Position numbers and translations under genes: made by a program. From NCBI GenBank assembly GCA_016936295.1, contig JAFGYD010000192.1, positions 1 to 38,242 on the forward strand: DNA of 38,242 nucleotides, read 5' to 3'. The DNA is from Spirochaetales bacterium. GTDB lineage: Bacteria; Spirochaetota; Spirochaetia; DSM-2461. Positions 27,438 to 37,300 of the stretch are shown here, one piece after another. The notes beneath the pieces were generated by a model. The model had not been told where the DNA came from. It saw only the letters and a program-made list of their open reading frames with translations, and searched no databases. Every line of letters begins with the position of its first letter. The stretch's first letter is position 1.

Positions 27438-27464
27438 TTGACATATTTGTAGATTACGCATAAT
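27438..27464 (+). promoter_or_regulatory. Candidate promoter for rpmG
   Basis: A perfect TTGACA (27438-27443) precedes CATAAT (27459-27464) with a short 15-base spacer, upstream of the GGGAG and ATG of rpmG. Spacing lowers certainty. Confidence 0.45.
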
Positions 27465-27490
27465 GTATATAAAATCAGGGAGTTTGGTTT

Positions 27491-27667
27491 ATGGCTAAAG
27501 GAAAAAAAGGCGCTGTTGAGTTACTAGCATTACAGTGTACAGAGTGTAAAAGAAAGAATTATACTACGCAAAAGAACAGAAGAAATGTACAGGGTAAGTT
27601 AGAGCTTAAAAAGTACTGTAAATGGTGTAAAGGTCATGTTTTACATAAAGAAACAAAAATTAAGTAG
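27491..27667 (+). CDS. rpmG: 50S ribosomal protein L33
   Basis: A 58-residue basic protein of the large subunit: [20 protein letters not shown], then YTTQKNRRN and a C-terminal [16 protein letters not shown]. Two CxxC pairs (Cys16/Cys19 and Cys43/Cys46) make it the zinc-binding form. GGGAG lies 8 bases before the ATG. It sits between the tRNA-Thr and tRNA-Trp genes, as commonly found upstream of secE-nusG. Confidence 0.95.
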   Translation: MAKGKKGAVELLALQCTECKRKNYTTQKNRRNVQGKLELKKYCKWCKGHVLHKETKIK

Positions 27668-27676
27668 ATTGCATAC

Positions 27677-27750
27677 AGGCCAATAGCTCCAATTGGCAGA
27701 GCGTCGGTCTCCAAAACCGAATGTTGTAGGTTCGAATCCTACTTGGCCTG
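27677..27750 (+). tRNA. tRNA-Trp (anticodon CCA)
   Basis: Acceptor AGGCCAA/TTGGCCT, D stem GCTC/GAGC, anticodon stem TCGGT/ACCGA with loop CTCCAAA, and T arm GTAGG-TTCGAAT-CCTAC. Discriminator G as expected for Trp; no encoded CCA. A run of eight Ts follows but without its own hairpin. Confidence 0.96.
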
Positions 27751-27781
27751 TGTTTTTTTTATATGGAATCGGGAGAATTGA

Positions 27782-27961
27782 ATGAATAAGATTAAGGCAT
27801 TTTTAAGCGAAACTGTAGTTGAAATGAAAAAGGTTGTATGGCCTAGTTGGCCTTCTGCGTTATCTTCAATGAAGGTTGTTATAATTTCAACAGTGATTTT
27901 TGCAATTCTGTTTGGGTTAGTAGATTTCTTGCTTTTAAGTGGGGTTTATTCATTATTCTAG
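27782..27961 (+). CDS. secE: Preprotein translocase subunit SecE
   Basis: A 59-residue single-span membrane protein of the SecYEG channel. It has an amphipathic N-terminal helix with the conserved KKVVWPSWP (residues 16-24) and one membrane helix (about 32-55). The length is that of the short single-TM SecE. GGGAG precedes the ATG. It is followed by a hairpin before nusG. Confidence 0.94.
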   Translation: MNKIKAFLSETVVEMKKVVWPSWPSALSSMKVVIISTVIFAILFGLVDFLLLSGVYSLF

Positions 27962-27971
27962 ACCGAAATAT

Positions 27972-27998
27972 TTGACTTATATGTATTGTATCTAAAAT
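27972..27998 (+). promoter_or_regulatory. Possible promoter upstream of nusG
   Basis: TTGACT (27972-27977), 15 bases, TAAAAT (27993-27998). It partly overlaps the left arm of the following hairpin, so initiation would place the start inside the stem. Tentative. Confidence 0.3.
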
Positions 27999-28023
27999 CT
28001 CAGGCTAAAGTCTGGGATTTTTT
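27994..28023 (+). terminator. Hairpin with T-run between secE and nusG (terminator or attenuator)
   Basis: Left arm 27994-28005, loop TAAA (28006-28009), right arm 28010-28021: about 12 pairs with two G-T wobbles, running directly into a row of Ts ending at 28023. It has the form of an intrinsic terminator and would reduce readthrough from the tRNA-Trp-secE transcript into nusG. Confidence 0.65.
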
Positions 28024-28046
28024 GTATGCAGGAAGAAGGTAGATTT

Positions 28047-28601
28047 ATGGCAAAAGGTTGGTATATTCTTCATGTTTTTTCTGGACATGAGAACAAAGTA
28101 GAGAAATATATTCAGATGCATCGGGAAGAGGGTCTTTTTGGTGATGTTATTTCTGATGTAAAAGTTCCTTCCGAAGAAGTTTCTGAGAAAGTGAACGGTA
28201 AGACTCGTGTAGTTAAAAAGAAAATATTGCCTGGTTATGTAATGCTTGAAATGGATCTGCCGGAAAGAGGTTGGAAAAAAGCTTGTGTTGCTATTCGAAA
28301 AATTCAAAGTGTTTTGGGTTTCTTGGGTACTATGGGTGATTCAAAGCCTCAGCCAATAAGTTCTGAAGAAGCAAAGGCTATCTTGCAGAAAGCTGGTGCA
28401 ATTAAGGCAGACAAAGGTCTTCTTGTTGGTCAAGATTTTGTTGCAGGTGAAAAAGTACGTATAAATGAAGGTCCTTTTGAGTCTTTTACAGGTGTTGTTG
28501 ATAAAGTAATGCCAGAGAAAGGAAAGCTTCAAGTTGTTGTTGGGATATTTGGAAGAAATACACCTGTTGAGGTAGAATTTCAACAAGTAGAGCGTATATA
28601 A
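28047..28601 (+). CDS. nusG: Transcription termination/antitermination factor NusG
   Basis: A 184-residue elongation factor. The NGN domain begins MAKGWYILHVFSGHENKVE and contains PGYVMLEMDL and the VLGFLGTMG region. The C-terminal KOW domain (EKVRINEGPFESFTGVVDKV ... VEVEFQQVERI) contacts Rho or ribosomal S10. The start at 28047 follows AAGG; an in-frame ATG at 28026 lies upstream of that site and is unlikely. Its place after secE and before rplK is universal in many phyla. Confidence 0.95.
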   Translation: MAKGWYILHVFSGHENKVEKYIQMHREEGLFGDVISDVKVPSEEVSEKVNGKTRVVKKKILPGYVMLEMDLPERGWKKACVAIRKIQSVLGFLGTMGDSKPQPISSEEAKAILQKAGAIKADKGLLVGQDFVAGEKVRINEGPFESFTGVVDKVMPEKGKLQVVVGIFGRNTPVEVEFQQVERI

Positions 28602-28662
28602 TATTGTTTGAATTATGGGAGCTTGGGTTTGACTTAAGCGTTATTACCATAAAGGAGATATA

Positions 28663-29094
28663 ATGGCAAAGAAAAAGGTAACGGCAGTAATTAAATTGCA
28701 AGTTCCTGCGGGAAGTGCAACTCCTGCGCCACCAGTAGGTCCTGCTCTTGGACCTCACGGTGTAAGTGCTCCACAATTTGTTCAGCAATTCAATGAAAGA
28801 ACAAGTAAGTTGGAGAAAGGTTTAACAATTCCGGTTGTTATTGAAGTTTATTCAGATAGAAGTTTTTCTTTTATAACAAAAACTCCTCCTGCAGCAGTTT
28901 TATTAAAGAAGGCGGCTAATTTGAAAAGTGGTTCAGCTGAGCCTCATAAAGTAAAAGTAGCGACTCTTTCTGTTAAACAAATTAAGGAAATTGCAGAGCT
29001 TAAAATGCCTGACCTTAATGCAAATACAATTGATGCTGCTGTGAGTATTATTTCTGGAACTGCCCGATCAATGGGTATAGTTGTTGAGGGGTAG
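28663..29094 (+). CDS. rplK: 50S ribosomal protein L11
   Basis: A 143-residue protein of the GTPase-associated centre. N-terminal domain [17 protein letters not shown] and [12 protein letters not shown], then the C-terminal rRNA-binding domain with [13 protein letters not shown] and [18 protein letters not shown] lies 6-7 bases before the ATG. It is 4 bases upstream of rplA. The 61-base leader from nusG shows no obvious L1-binding fold. Confidence 0.97.
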   Translation: MAKKKVTAVIKLQVPAGSATPAPPVGPALGPHGVSAPQFVQQFNERTSKLEKGLTIPVVIEVYSDRSFSFITKTPPAAVLLKKAANLKSGSAEPHKVKVATLSVKQIKEIAELKMPDLNANTIDAAVSIISGTARSMGIVVEG

Positions 29095-29098
29095 ATAG

Positions 29099-29770
29099 AT
29101 GAAAAGAGGAAAAAAATATAAAGAAGCTATAGCTAAAGTTGATTCTTCAGTTTTATACCCTGCAGTTGATGCGTTAAATTTGGTAAAAGAAGTATCTTAT
29201 GCTAAATTTGATGAAACAGTTGAGGTTGCAGTTAAGTTAAATCTTAAAAAAAGCCACACAGTTAGAGATACAGTAGTTCTTCCTAATCAGTTTTTAGGTG
29301 AGAAGAAAATTCTTGTATTTGCTAAGGGTGAGAAAGCAGATGAAGCTAAGGAAGCAGGAGCAACTTATGTTGGTGCTGACGAATTAGTTGAAAAAGTTAG
29401 AGGCGGTTGGTTAGATTTTGATATCTGTGTAGCAACTCCTGATATGATGAGGGAAGTTGGTAAGTTAGGTCCAGTTTTAGGTCGAAGAGGTTTAATGCCT
29501 AACCCTAAAACAAGAACTGTAACTATGGATATTAAGGGTGCAATTGCAGAACTTCAAAAGGGAAGAACTGAATTTAGAGCAGATAAAACAGGTGTTGTTT
29601 CTATTGCTATAGGTAAAGTTTCTATGGATGTTGCTAAAATCGAGGAAAACTTAAATACTTTTACAGCTGAGCTTAAAAGAAAGAGACCAGTTGATTTAAA
29701 AGGTGACTTTATTAAATCTTTATCTGTTGCTTCTACTATGGGGCCTGGTGTAAAGGTCGATTTTAAATAG
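29099..29770 (+). CDS. rplA: 50S ribosomal protein L1
   Basis: A 223-residue protein of the L1 stalk. Recognised by [49 protein letters not shown] and [18 protein letters not shown] precedes the ATG, overlapping the end of rplK, which gives tight coupling. L1 is often the repressor of its own operon. Confidence 0.97.
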   Translation: MKRGKKYKEAIAKVDSSVLYPAVDALNLVKEVSYAKFDETVEVAVKLNLKKSHTVRDTVVLPNQFLGEKKILVFAKGEKADEAKEAGATYVGADELVEKVRGGWLDFDICVATPDMMREVGKLGPVLGRRGLMPNPKTRTVTMDIKGAIAELQKGRTEFRADKTGVVSIAIGKVSMDVAKIEENLNTFTAELKRKRPVDLKGDFIKSLSVASTMGPGVKVDFK

Positions 29771-29793
29771 TCGCTTACTGAAGGAGAAATTAA

Positions 29794-30297
29794 ATGGTAG
29801 AAAAGAAAATTCAACAATATAAAATTGATGCTGTAGGACAGTTAGAAAGACAATTTTCTGAAGTTAAAAGTTATTTTTTAACTGATTATCGAGGTTTATC
29901 TGTAGATCAAATTACAGAAATTCGAGGTAAATTAAGAGCTTTAGATGCAGAAATTCATGTTGTAAAAAATAATTTTGCAAAAAGAGCTTTTGAGTTAGTT
30001 GATGTTAAGGGTTTAGAGGACTATTTAGTTGGTCCAACAGCTATAGCATTAGTTAAGGGTGAGCCAGGACCAGTTGCTAAAGCTTTATTTGACGCGGTAA
30101 AAAGTACTAAGTTAGAGGTTAAGGCTGGATATGTTTCTGGTGAGGTTATGGATGCTGATGCTACAAGAGTTTTTAGTACATTACCTACAAGAGATGAAGC
30201 AATTCAAATGTTAATGTACGCTATGAATGGTGTTACATCTAAACTTGTTAGAACAATTCAAGCAGTTGCTGAACAAAAAGCATCTGCAGAAGCGTAA
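29794..30297 (+). CDS. rplJ: 50S ribosomal protein L10
   Basis: A 167-residue protein that anchors the L7/L12 dimers. The YFLTDYRGLSVDQITEIRGKLR, VKNNFAKRAF and GPTAIALVKGEPGPVAKAL segments are typical, and the C-terminal helix carries L12-binding sites. AAGGAG lies in the 23-base gap from rplA, too short for the long L10 leader that mediates autoregulation in many bacteria. Confidence 0.96.
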   Translation: MVEKKIQQYKIDAVGQLERQFSEVKSYFLTDYRGLSVDQITEIRGKLRALDAEIHVVKNNFAKRAFELVDVKGLEDYLVGPTAIALVKGEPGPVAKALFDAVKSTKLEVKAGYVSGEVMDADATRVFSTLPTRDEAIQMLMYAMNGVTSKLVRTIQAVAEQKASAEA

Positions 30298-30309
30298 AAA
30301 ATAAAAAAA

Positions 30310-30343
30310 CAGCGTTAGTCTTCTTAGTTGTATGCTATCGCTG
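30310..30343 (+). promoter_or_regulatory. Hairpin in the rplJ-rplL spacer
   Basis: CAGCGTTAG (30310-30318) pairs with CTATCGCTG (30335-30343) at 8 of 9 positions, with a 16-base loop. It ends about 10 bases before the AGGAG of rplL and could affect its translation or protect the 5' end of a processed rplL message. Confidence 0.4.
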
Positions 30344-30366
30344 AGGAAATTATAGGAGAAGATAAT

Positions 30367-30735
30367 ATGACAACAGAAGAAATTTTAAATGCAATTGCTG
30401 GAATGACAGTATTAGAAGTTTCAGAGCTTGTAAAAGCTATGGAAGAGAAATTTGGTGTATCAGCTGCGGCTCCGGTTGCAATGGTTGCAGGTGGAGCAGT
30501 TGCAGAAGCTGCTGATGAGCAAACTGAATTTAACGTAGTGTTTAAAGGTTTTGCAGATGGAAGTAAAATTCCAGTAATTAAAGCAGTTAGAGAAGTTACA
30601 GGACTAGGTCTTAAAGAAGCAAAAGAGATCGTTGAAGGTTCTGATGCAGTAATTAAAGAGGGTGTGTCAAAAGAAGATGCAGCTTCAGTTAAGGAAAAAT
30701 TAGAAGCAGCTGGTGCTGTAATTGAAGTTAAGTAA
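30367..30735 (+). CDS. rplL: 50S ribosomal protein L7/L12
   Basis: A 122-residue acidic stalk protein that recruits translational GTPases. The N-terminal dimerisation domain is [20 protein letters not shown], then an Ala-rich hinge ([17 protein letters not shown]) and the C-terminal factor-binding domain with [20 protein letters not shown]. Start at 30367 follows AGGAG; the frame is open 13 codons upstream to a TTG across the spacer hairpin, which is not a likely start. Confidence 0.97.
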   Translation: MTTEEILNAIAGMTVLEVSELVKAMEEKFGVSAAAPVAMVAGGAVAEAADEQTEFNVVFKGFADGSKIPVIKAVREVTGLGLKEAKEIVEGSDAVIKEGVSKEDAASVKEKLEAAGAVIEVK

Positions 30736-30772
30736 TAGTATTTTTTATTTAATATTATAATTTTTTCTCAAC

Positions 30773-30804
30773 TACCACCTCGAAGATGATCTTCGAAGGT
30801 GGTA
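30773..30804 (+). terminator. Hairpin between rplL and rpoB (probable attenuator)
   Basis: ACCACCT-CGAAGAT pairs with ATCTTCG-AAGGTGGT: a stem of about 14 pairs with a one-base bulge and a loop of 3 bases. The 3' side continues ATTGTTGTC, not a clean T-run, so it is better seen as a partial terminator or RNA-processing site. An attenuator or RNase III site at this place controls rpoBC in E. coli. Confidence 0.65.
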
Positions 30805-30826
30805 TTGTTGTCTGGGGGTAGTTTTA

Positions 30827-33800
30827 GTGTTTGTACGAGATAAGTCGGTAGCCCGAAGTTATATTGGGAAAGAATATGATGAGGTAATGCAGTTACCTAA
30901 TCTTATTGACATTCAGTTGTCATCATATGAGAAGTTTTTACAAAAGGAAACTTTGGAAAAGGGCGAGCCTCTAAAAGATCAGGGATTAGAAAGTGTATTT
31001 AGATCTATATTTCCAATTGAAAGTTCAAACGGAGAGCTATCCCTTGAATTTAATAATTACACTTTAGATACAAAAAAAGAGTTATTATCCGAATCTACTT
31101 GTAAAAAGAAAGGTTTGAGTTATTCAATGCCTGTTAAGGCAAATATAAGTCTTGTATTTAATAATACAGGTGAGATTAGACAAAAAGTTTTATATATGGG
31201 TGATATCCCTTTAATGACCGATAGAGGTACTTTTATTATTAATGGTGCAGAAAGGGTTGTTGTAAGTCAAATTCATAGATCTCCAGGTGTTATATTTTCT
31301 AGGGACAAAGATATATATTCATCAAGAATTATACCATATAGAGGTTCTTGGTTGGAATTTGAAATCGACCAAAAAAGAGAACTGATTTATGCAAAAATAG
31401 ATAGAAAGAAAAAGGTTTTGGGTTCTTTATTTCTACGTGCTTTAGGTTTTGAAACCAGGGAGCAGATTATAGAGCAATTCCATGCTATTGAATCTGTAAA
31501 ATTATCTAAGAAAAGTAAAGAAGAGCTTGTAAATAAGTATTTTGCAAAAGCTGTTTACGGATTAAAAGATGGTGAAGAGAAAAAACTTTACAGAGCTGGT
31601 GAAAAAATTCATCCACATGATATAGATGAAATGTTGAATTCCGGTGTAAAAAAAGTTGATGTAATCGATTTTTCAGCAAAGGGATTCCTTGACTCAAGAG
31701 TTGTTTTAAACTGCTTCGAGCGTGAAGAATCTAAATTTAGTAAAGATGATTTAGAAAAAGATGAACCATCAAGGGAAGAAGCTATAGCTCAAGTATATGC
31801 AATACTTCAACCAGGTGAACCTATTACTGTTGAAAGTGCAGAAAAAGATTTAAAATCAATGTTTTTCTCATTAAGAAGATATGAATTAGGATCCGTAGGT
31901 AGATATAAATTAAATAAAAAATTCGACTACGAAGATCCAAATGAATCATTAGTTCTTGAAATGAGAGATATTGTAAATACAATGGCTCAGTTAATTAAAG
32001 TTTATGAAGGAGATGCTTCAATAGACGATATTGACCACTTGGGGAACAGAAGGATTAGATCTGTAGGTGAGTTACTTGAGAATTCATTAAAGGCAGCATT
32101 TTCCAGAATGGAAAGAATTTCTAAGGAGAGAATGTCTTTAAAAGATAATGAGGCATTAAAACCTCAGGATTTAATCTCTATTAAACCTATAGTTGCGGCT
32201 ATTAAAGAGTTTTTTGGTTCTTCTCAATTATCTCAATTTATGGATCAGGTAAATCCTCTTTCAGAGTTAACTCATAAAAGAAGATTAAATGCTTTGGGTC
32301 CTGGAGGTCTTTCAAGGGATAGAGCTGGATTTGAGGTAAGGGATGTACATTATTCTCATTATGGAAGAATGTGTCCTATCGAAACTCCAGAGGGACCGAA
32401 TATTGGTCTAATTGTTTCTTTGGCTAACTATACTAAAGTTAACGATTTTGGTTTCCTTGAAACTCCTTATAGAAAAGTTGTAGACGGAAAGGTTACTAAG
32501 CAGGTTGAATATTTATCTGCAATGGATGAAGAAAAGCATTACATAGCCCAGGCAAGTGCTCAATTGGATAAGGATGGAACATTCCTTGAAGAGAGAGTAG
32601 CTGTTAGAAAAAGTGGTGACTATTCAACAAAAGTACCTAGTGATATTAAATATATGGACGTAAGTCCTAAGCAAATAATTTCTGCTTCAGCGTCTCTTAT
32701 TCCTTTCTTGGAACATGATGATGCTAACCGGGCACTTATGGGTTGTAACATGCAACGTCAAGCTGTTCCGTTATTATTCCCAGAAGCACCACTTGTTGGT
32801 ACGGGGATGGAAGCAAAATGTGCTTACGATTCAGGTGTTTTAGTTAAAGCTAAAATTGATGGTCAAGTATCCTATGTTTCAACAGATAGTGTAATTATCA
32901 CACCAATAGATGGTGGAGAGCCAGTAGTTCATGAGTTAATAAAATTCCAAAGAACTAACCAGGATACATGTTTTAATCAAAGACCAATTGTTAAAAAAGG
33001 TGAAATGGTTAAAAAAGGTGATGTTATATCCGATGGACCTTCTGTAGCTAATGGTGAATTAGCTCTAGGTAAAAACTTGTTAGTTGGATTTGTTCCTTGG
33101 AATGGTTACAACTATGAGGATGCTATTTTAATCTCTGAACGAATTGTTAAAGAGGATTATTATACTTCTATTCATATTAAGGAATTTATTACAGAAGTTA
33201 GAGAGACTAAGTTAGGTCCTGAAAAGTTAACTAGAGATGTACCAAATACTTCAGAAAGATCTTTAGAACAGTTAGATGTTGAAGGTATTGTTAGAGTTGG
33301 TGCTAAAGTAGATTCAGGAGCAATATTAGTTGGAAAGGTAACACCGAAAAATGAAACTGAAACAACTCCTGAATTTAAACTTTTAAACTCTATTTTTGGT
33401 GAAAAAGCTAAAGAAGTTCGAGATTCTTCTCTTAAACTTCCACATGGTGTTGAAGGTACAGTTTTAGATATTCAAAGACTTAAGAGATCTGAGGGTGATG
33501 AATTATCTCCAGGTGTAGAAGAGGTTGTAAAAGTTCTTATTGCCACTAAACGAAAGTTAAAAGAGGGTGATAAAATGGCTGGTCGACATGGGAATAAGGG
33601 TGTTATTGCACGTATATTACCAGTTGAAGATATGCCATATATGGCAGATGGAACATCTCTTGATATTTGTTTAAATCCTCTAGGTGTACCGTCAAGGATG
33701 AATATTGGTCAAATCTTGGAAACTGAGTTAGGTTGGGCTGCAGGAACATTAGGTAAATTCTTTGAAACACCTGTTTTCCAATCAGCAAGTACAACTATGA

Positions 33801-34312
33801 TTGAAGATGCTCTAGAGTCTGCAGGTTTACCAAGAAGCTCCAAGGTTACTTTATATGATGGATATACAGGGGAAGCTTTTAAGAATCCTGTATTTGTTGG
33901 ATATATGTACTATTTAAAACTTCATCACTTAGTTGATGATAAAATGCATGCACGATCTACAGGTCCTTACTCATTAGTTACTCAGCAGCCTCTTGGAGGA
34001 AAAGCTCAGTTTGGTGGACAAAGACTTGGAGAGATGGAGGTTTGGGCATTCCAGGCTTACGGTGCAGCCCATACATTACAAGAGCTTTTAACTATTAAAT
34101 CTGATGATATGGTAGGTAGAGCAAAAATCTACGAAAGTATTGTTAAGGGTGATGTTGCTACTTTTGCTGGTGTACCAGAATCATTCAGAGTTTTAGTTCA
34201 AGAATTAAGAGGTCTTGCTCTTAATTTAACTATTTACGATGAAAAAGGTAGAGAGGTTCCTCTTACAGAAAGAGATGCCGAGATCATAGATAAACAAGGT
34301 AGTCGGTTCTAA
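30827..34312 (+). CDS. rpoB: DNA-directed RNA polymerase subunit beta
   Basis: A 1161-residue core subunit. Recognisable blocks are [23 protein letters not shown], the rifampicin region [20 protein letters not shown] then [57 protein letters not shown] and the C-terminal [18 protein letters not shown]. It starts with GTG at 30827 after GGGGGT. In the rifampicin cluster Asn488 occupies the position of E. coli Ser531 and Val that of Asn518. The beta lineage-specific insertions of E. coli are missing, as expected for spirochaetes. rpoC follows after 13 bases. Confidence 0.98.
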   Translation: MFVRDKSVARSYIGKEYDEVMQLPNLIDIQLSSYEKFLQKETLEKGEPLKDQGLESVFRSIFPIESSNGELSLEFNNYTLDTKKELLSESTCKKKGLSYSMPVKANISLVFNNTGEIRQKVLYMGDIPLMTDRGTFIINGAERVVVSQIHRSPGVIFSRDKDIYSSRIIPYRGSWLEFEIDQKRELIYAKIDRKKKVLGSLFLRALGFETREQIIEQFHAIESVKLSKKSKEELVNKYFAKAVYGLKDGEEKKLYRAGEKIHPHDIDEMLNSGVKKVDVIDFSAKGFLDSRVVLNCFEREESKFSKDDLEKDEPSREEAIAQVYAILQPGEPITVESAEKDLKSMFFSLRRYELGSVGRYKLNKKFDYEDPNESLVLEMRDIVNTMAQLIKVYEGDASIDDIDHLGNRRIRSVGELLENSLKAAFSRMERISKERMSLKDNEALKPQDLISIKPIVAAIKEFFGSSQLSQFMDQVNPLSELTHKRRLNALGPGGLSRDRAGFEVRDVHYSHYGRMCPIETPEGPNIGLIVSLANYTKVNDFGFLETPYRKVVDGKVTKQVEYLSAMDEEKHYIAQASAQLDKDGTFLEERVAVRKSGDYSTKVPSDIKYMDVSPKQIISASASLIPFLEHDDANRALMGCNMQRQAVPLLFPEAPLVGTGMEAKCAYDSGVLVKAKIDGQVSYVSTDSVIITPIDGGEPVVHELIKFQRTNQDTCFNQRPIVKKGEMVKKGDVISDGPSVANGELALGKNLLVGFVPWNGYNYEDAILISERIVKEDYYTSIHIKEFITEVRETKLGPEKLTRDVPNTSERSLEQLDVEGIVRVGAKVDSGAILVGKVTPKNETETTPEFKLLNSIFGEKAKEVRDSSLKLPHGVEGTVLDIQRLKRSEGDELSPGVEEVVKVLIATKRKLKEGDKMAGRHGNKGVIARILPVEDMPYMADGTSLDICLNPLGVPSRMNIGQILETELGWAAGTLGKFFETPVFQSASTTMIEDALESAGLPRSSKVTLYDGYTGEAFKNPVFVGYMYYLKLHHLVDDKMHARSTGPYSLVTQQPLGGKAQFGGQRLGEMEVWAFQAYGAAHTLQELLTIKSDDMVGRAKIYESIVKGDVATFAGVPESFRVLVQELRGLALNLTIYDEKGREVPLTERDAEIIDKQGSRF

Positions 34313-34325
34313 GGAGATATAGATA

Positions 34326-37300
34326 ATGAATGAAAATCAAGATTTTGACCATATAATGTTAAAGCTGGCTTCACCTGAGCAGATCAGAGCTTGGTCTTAT
34401 GGTGAAGTTAAAAAGCCGGAAACAATTAACTATAGAACTCTTAGACCAGAAAAAGAAGGTTTATTCTGTGAAAGAATATTTGGAACTACTAAAGAGTGGG
34501 AATGTTACTGTGGTAAATTCAAATCTATTAGATATAAAGGTGTTGTATGTGATAGATGTGGAGTTGAAGTAACACATTTCAAAGTTAGAAGAGAGAGAAT
34601 GGGGCATATAGAATTAGCATGTCCAGTTTCTCATATTTGGTATTATCGATCTGTTCCATCAAGAATGGGTCTATTATTAGATCTCTCTATAGCTGCACTT
34701 AGAAGTGTTCTTTATTATGAGAAGTATATTGTTATAGAACCTGCAGATACAGATTTAAAGAAGCATCAACTTCTAACAGAAGAGGAATATTCAGAAGCTA
34801 GAGATAGATATGGAGTTACTTTTACTGCAGGGATGGGTGGTGAAGCTATAAGTTCAATTTTAGAAAATCTTGATTTGGATGCGTTATCATCTGAATTAAG
34901 AGCAAAAATGAGCGAAAAAGGTGTTAAATCTGATAAAAGACTTCTAAAAAGAATTGAAATTGTTGAAAACTTTAGGGATTCTGGTAATAGAGCAGAATGG
35001 ATGATTTTAGATGTTATTCCTGTAATTCCACCAGAACTAAGACCAATGGTTCAACTAGATGGAGGTAGATTTGCTACTTCTGACTTAAACGATCTTTATA
35101 GAAGAGTTATTAACAGAAATAACCGTTTAAAGCGATTAATGACACTACATGCACCTGATATTATAATTAGAAATGAAAAGAGAATGCTTCAGGAAGCAGT
35201 TGATGCACTTTTTGATAACTCAAAAAAGAAAAAAGTTGTTAAAGGTGCTTCAAATAGACCTCTAAAATCTCTTTCAGATATGTTAAAAGGTAAGCAAGGT
35301 CGATTTAGACAGAACTTACTTGGTAAACGTGTAGATTATTCAGGTCGATCGGTTATTGTTGTTGGACCTAATTTAAAATTACATCAGTGTGGTCTTCCTG
35401 CAAAAATGGCTTTAGAGTTATTTAAACCATTTATAATGAAAAAACTTGTAGAAAGAGACATTGTTTATAATATCAAAAAGGCAAAAAGTCTGGTTGAGCA
35501 TGAGACACCAGAGGTTTGGGCAGTTTTAGACGAAGTTGTAAAAGAACATCCAGTTCTTTTAAACCGAGCGCCAACTCTCCATAGACTTGGGGTGCAGGCG
35601 TTTGAACCAGTTTTAGTTGAAGGAAAAGCTATTAGACTTCACCCATTAGTTTGTGGTGCCTTTAATGCCGACTTTGACGGTGACCAAATGGCTGTTCACG
35701 TTCCTTTAACAAGAGCGGCTCAAATTGAGTGCTGGACTTTAATGCTTTCGGATACAAACTTAATGTCTCCAGCAAACGGTCAACCAGTTGTTTATCCATC
35801 TCAAGATATGGTTTTAGGTATTTATCATTTAACAAGTGTAAGACCTAAAGCAAAGGGAACAGGAAAATACTTTAGTAGTAAAGATGAAGCACTATTGGCT
35901 GTTCAATCAGATGCTGCCGAGTATCAATCATTGGTACATGTTCTTATTGATGATGAATGGATTGAAACAACACCAGGAAGAATTGTTTTAAACGATTTAT
36001 TACCAGAAGAGGTAAGTTTTGTTAATTACAGATTGGGTGACGATCAAATAAGAGAGTTAATATCTCATACTTATGAAGAGCATGGTTCTTATGTAACTGT
36101 AAGAATGTTAGATATTATTAAAGATACTGGTTACAAATTTGCAACAATTTTTGGTGCTTCTATTGGTGTTGATGATATATTAATACCAGAGTGTAAGAAA
36201 GAAATGATTGATGCTGCGAATGCTGAAGAAAGTAAAATAATCAATCAGTATATGCAGGGTCACATTACATCAGATGAGCGATATAACAGGGTTGTTGAGG
36301 TTTGGTCTACAACTAATGAAAAGTTGACCAACGAAATGATGGATAATGTTGAAAAAGATAAAGACGGTTTTAACAATATTTTCATGATGGCAAACTCTGG
36401 AGCAAGGGGATCTCGAAATCAGATTAGACAATTATCTGGTATGAGGGGTCTTATGGCTAAACCTTCAGGTGATATTATTGAATTACCTATTCGATCTAAC
36501 TTTAAAGAGGGACTATCGGTAATTGAATTCTTTATTTCTACTAATGGTGCTCGAAAAGGTCTTGCAGATACAGCTCTTAAAACAGCGGATGCCGGTTATT
36601 TAACACGAAGATTAGTAGATATAGCTCAAGATGTCGTTATTAATGAAGAAGACTGTGGTACTATTAACGGTATTGAAATGGTTGCTTTAAAAGATGGTGA
36701 AGATGTTGTTGAAGCTCTATCAGATAGAATTCAAGGACGTTTTACACTGGAAAGAGTAAAGCATCCTATTACTGATGAAATTATAATTGATGTTAACGAA
36801 GAAATTACAGATAAATTAGCTAGAGCAATTGAAAGTGTTGGTGTTGAATCCGTAAAAGTAAGAACGGTTTTAACATGTGAAGCTAAACAAGGTGTTTGTA
36901 AAAAATGTTATGGTAGAGATCTATCAAGAAATAAAAATGTTAACATAGGTGAAGCTGTAGGTATTGTTGCTGCTCAATCAATTGGTCAACCAGGAACTCA
37001 GTTAACAATGAGAACATTCCATGTTGGTGGTGCGGCATCTGCAGTAACAGAAGATAATAAAATATCATTGAGTTATCCTGTTTTAGTTAGATCTTTAAAG
37101 GGTCAATCTGTTGATTTAGAAGATGGTAAAGTTTTATTTACAAGAAAAGGTGAGATGATTGTTTCAAAAATTCTTGATAAATATAAAATTGAAAAAGGTG
37201 ATAAAGTACTTGTAGAAGATCAGCAAAAAGTTATTAAGGGAGAATTAATAATTGAGCGTTCATCTGGAAATGTTGAAGCAGATGATATTGCTTTTGTAGT

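Noticed and set aside
27751-27760. T-run after tRNA-Trp as a terminator
   Set aside because: No stem outside the tRNA itself precedes it, and secE follows after about 30 bases.
28602-28662. TTGACT at about 28629 as a promoter for rplK
   Set aside because: Only about 13 bases to the nearest -10-like sequence, overlapping the ribosome-binding site.
28005-28788. Several minus-strand frames over nusG and rplK, up to about 100 codons
   Set aside because: They mirror strongly conserved genes, have low-complexity Leu/Ser/Tyr/Phe-rich translations and no ribosome-binding sites.
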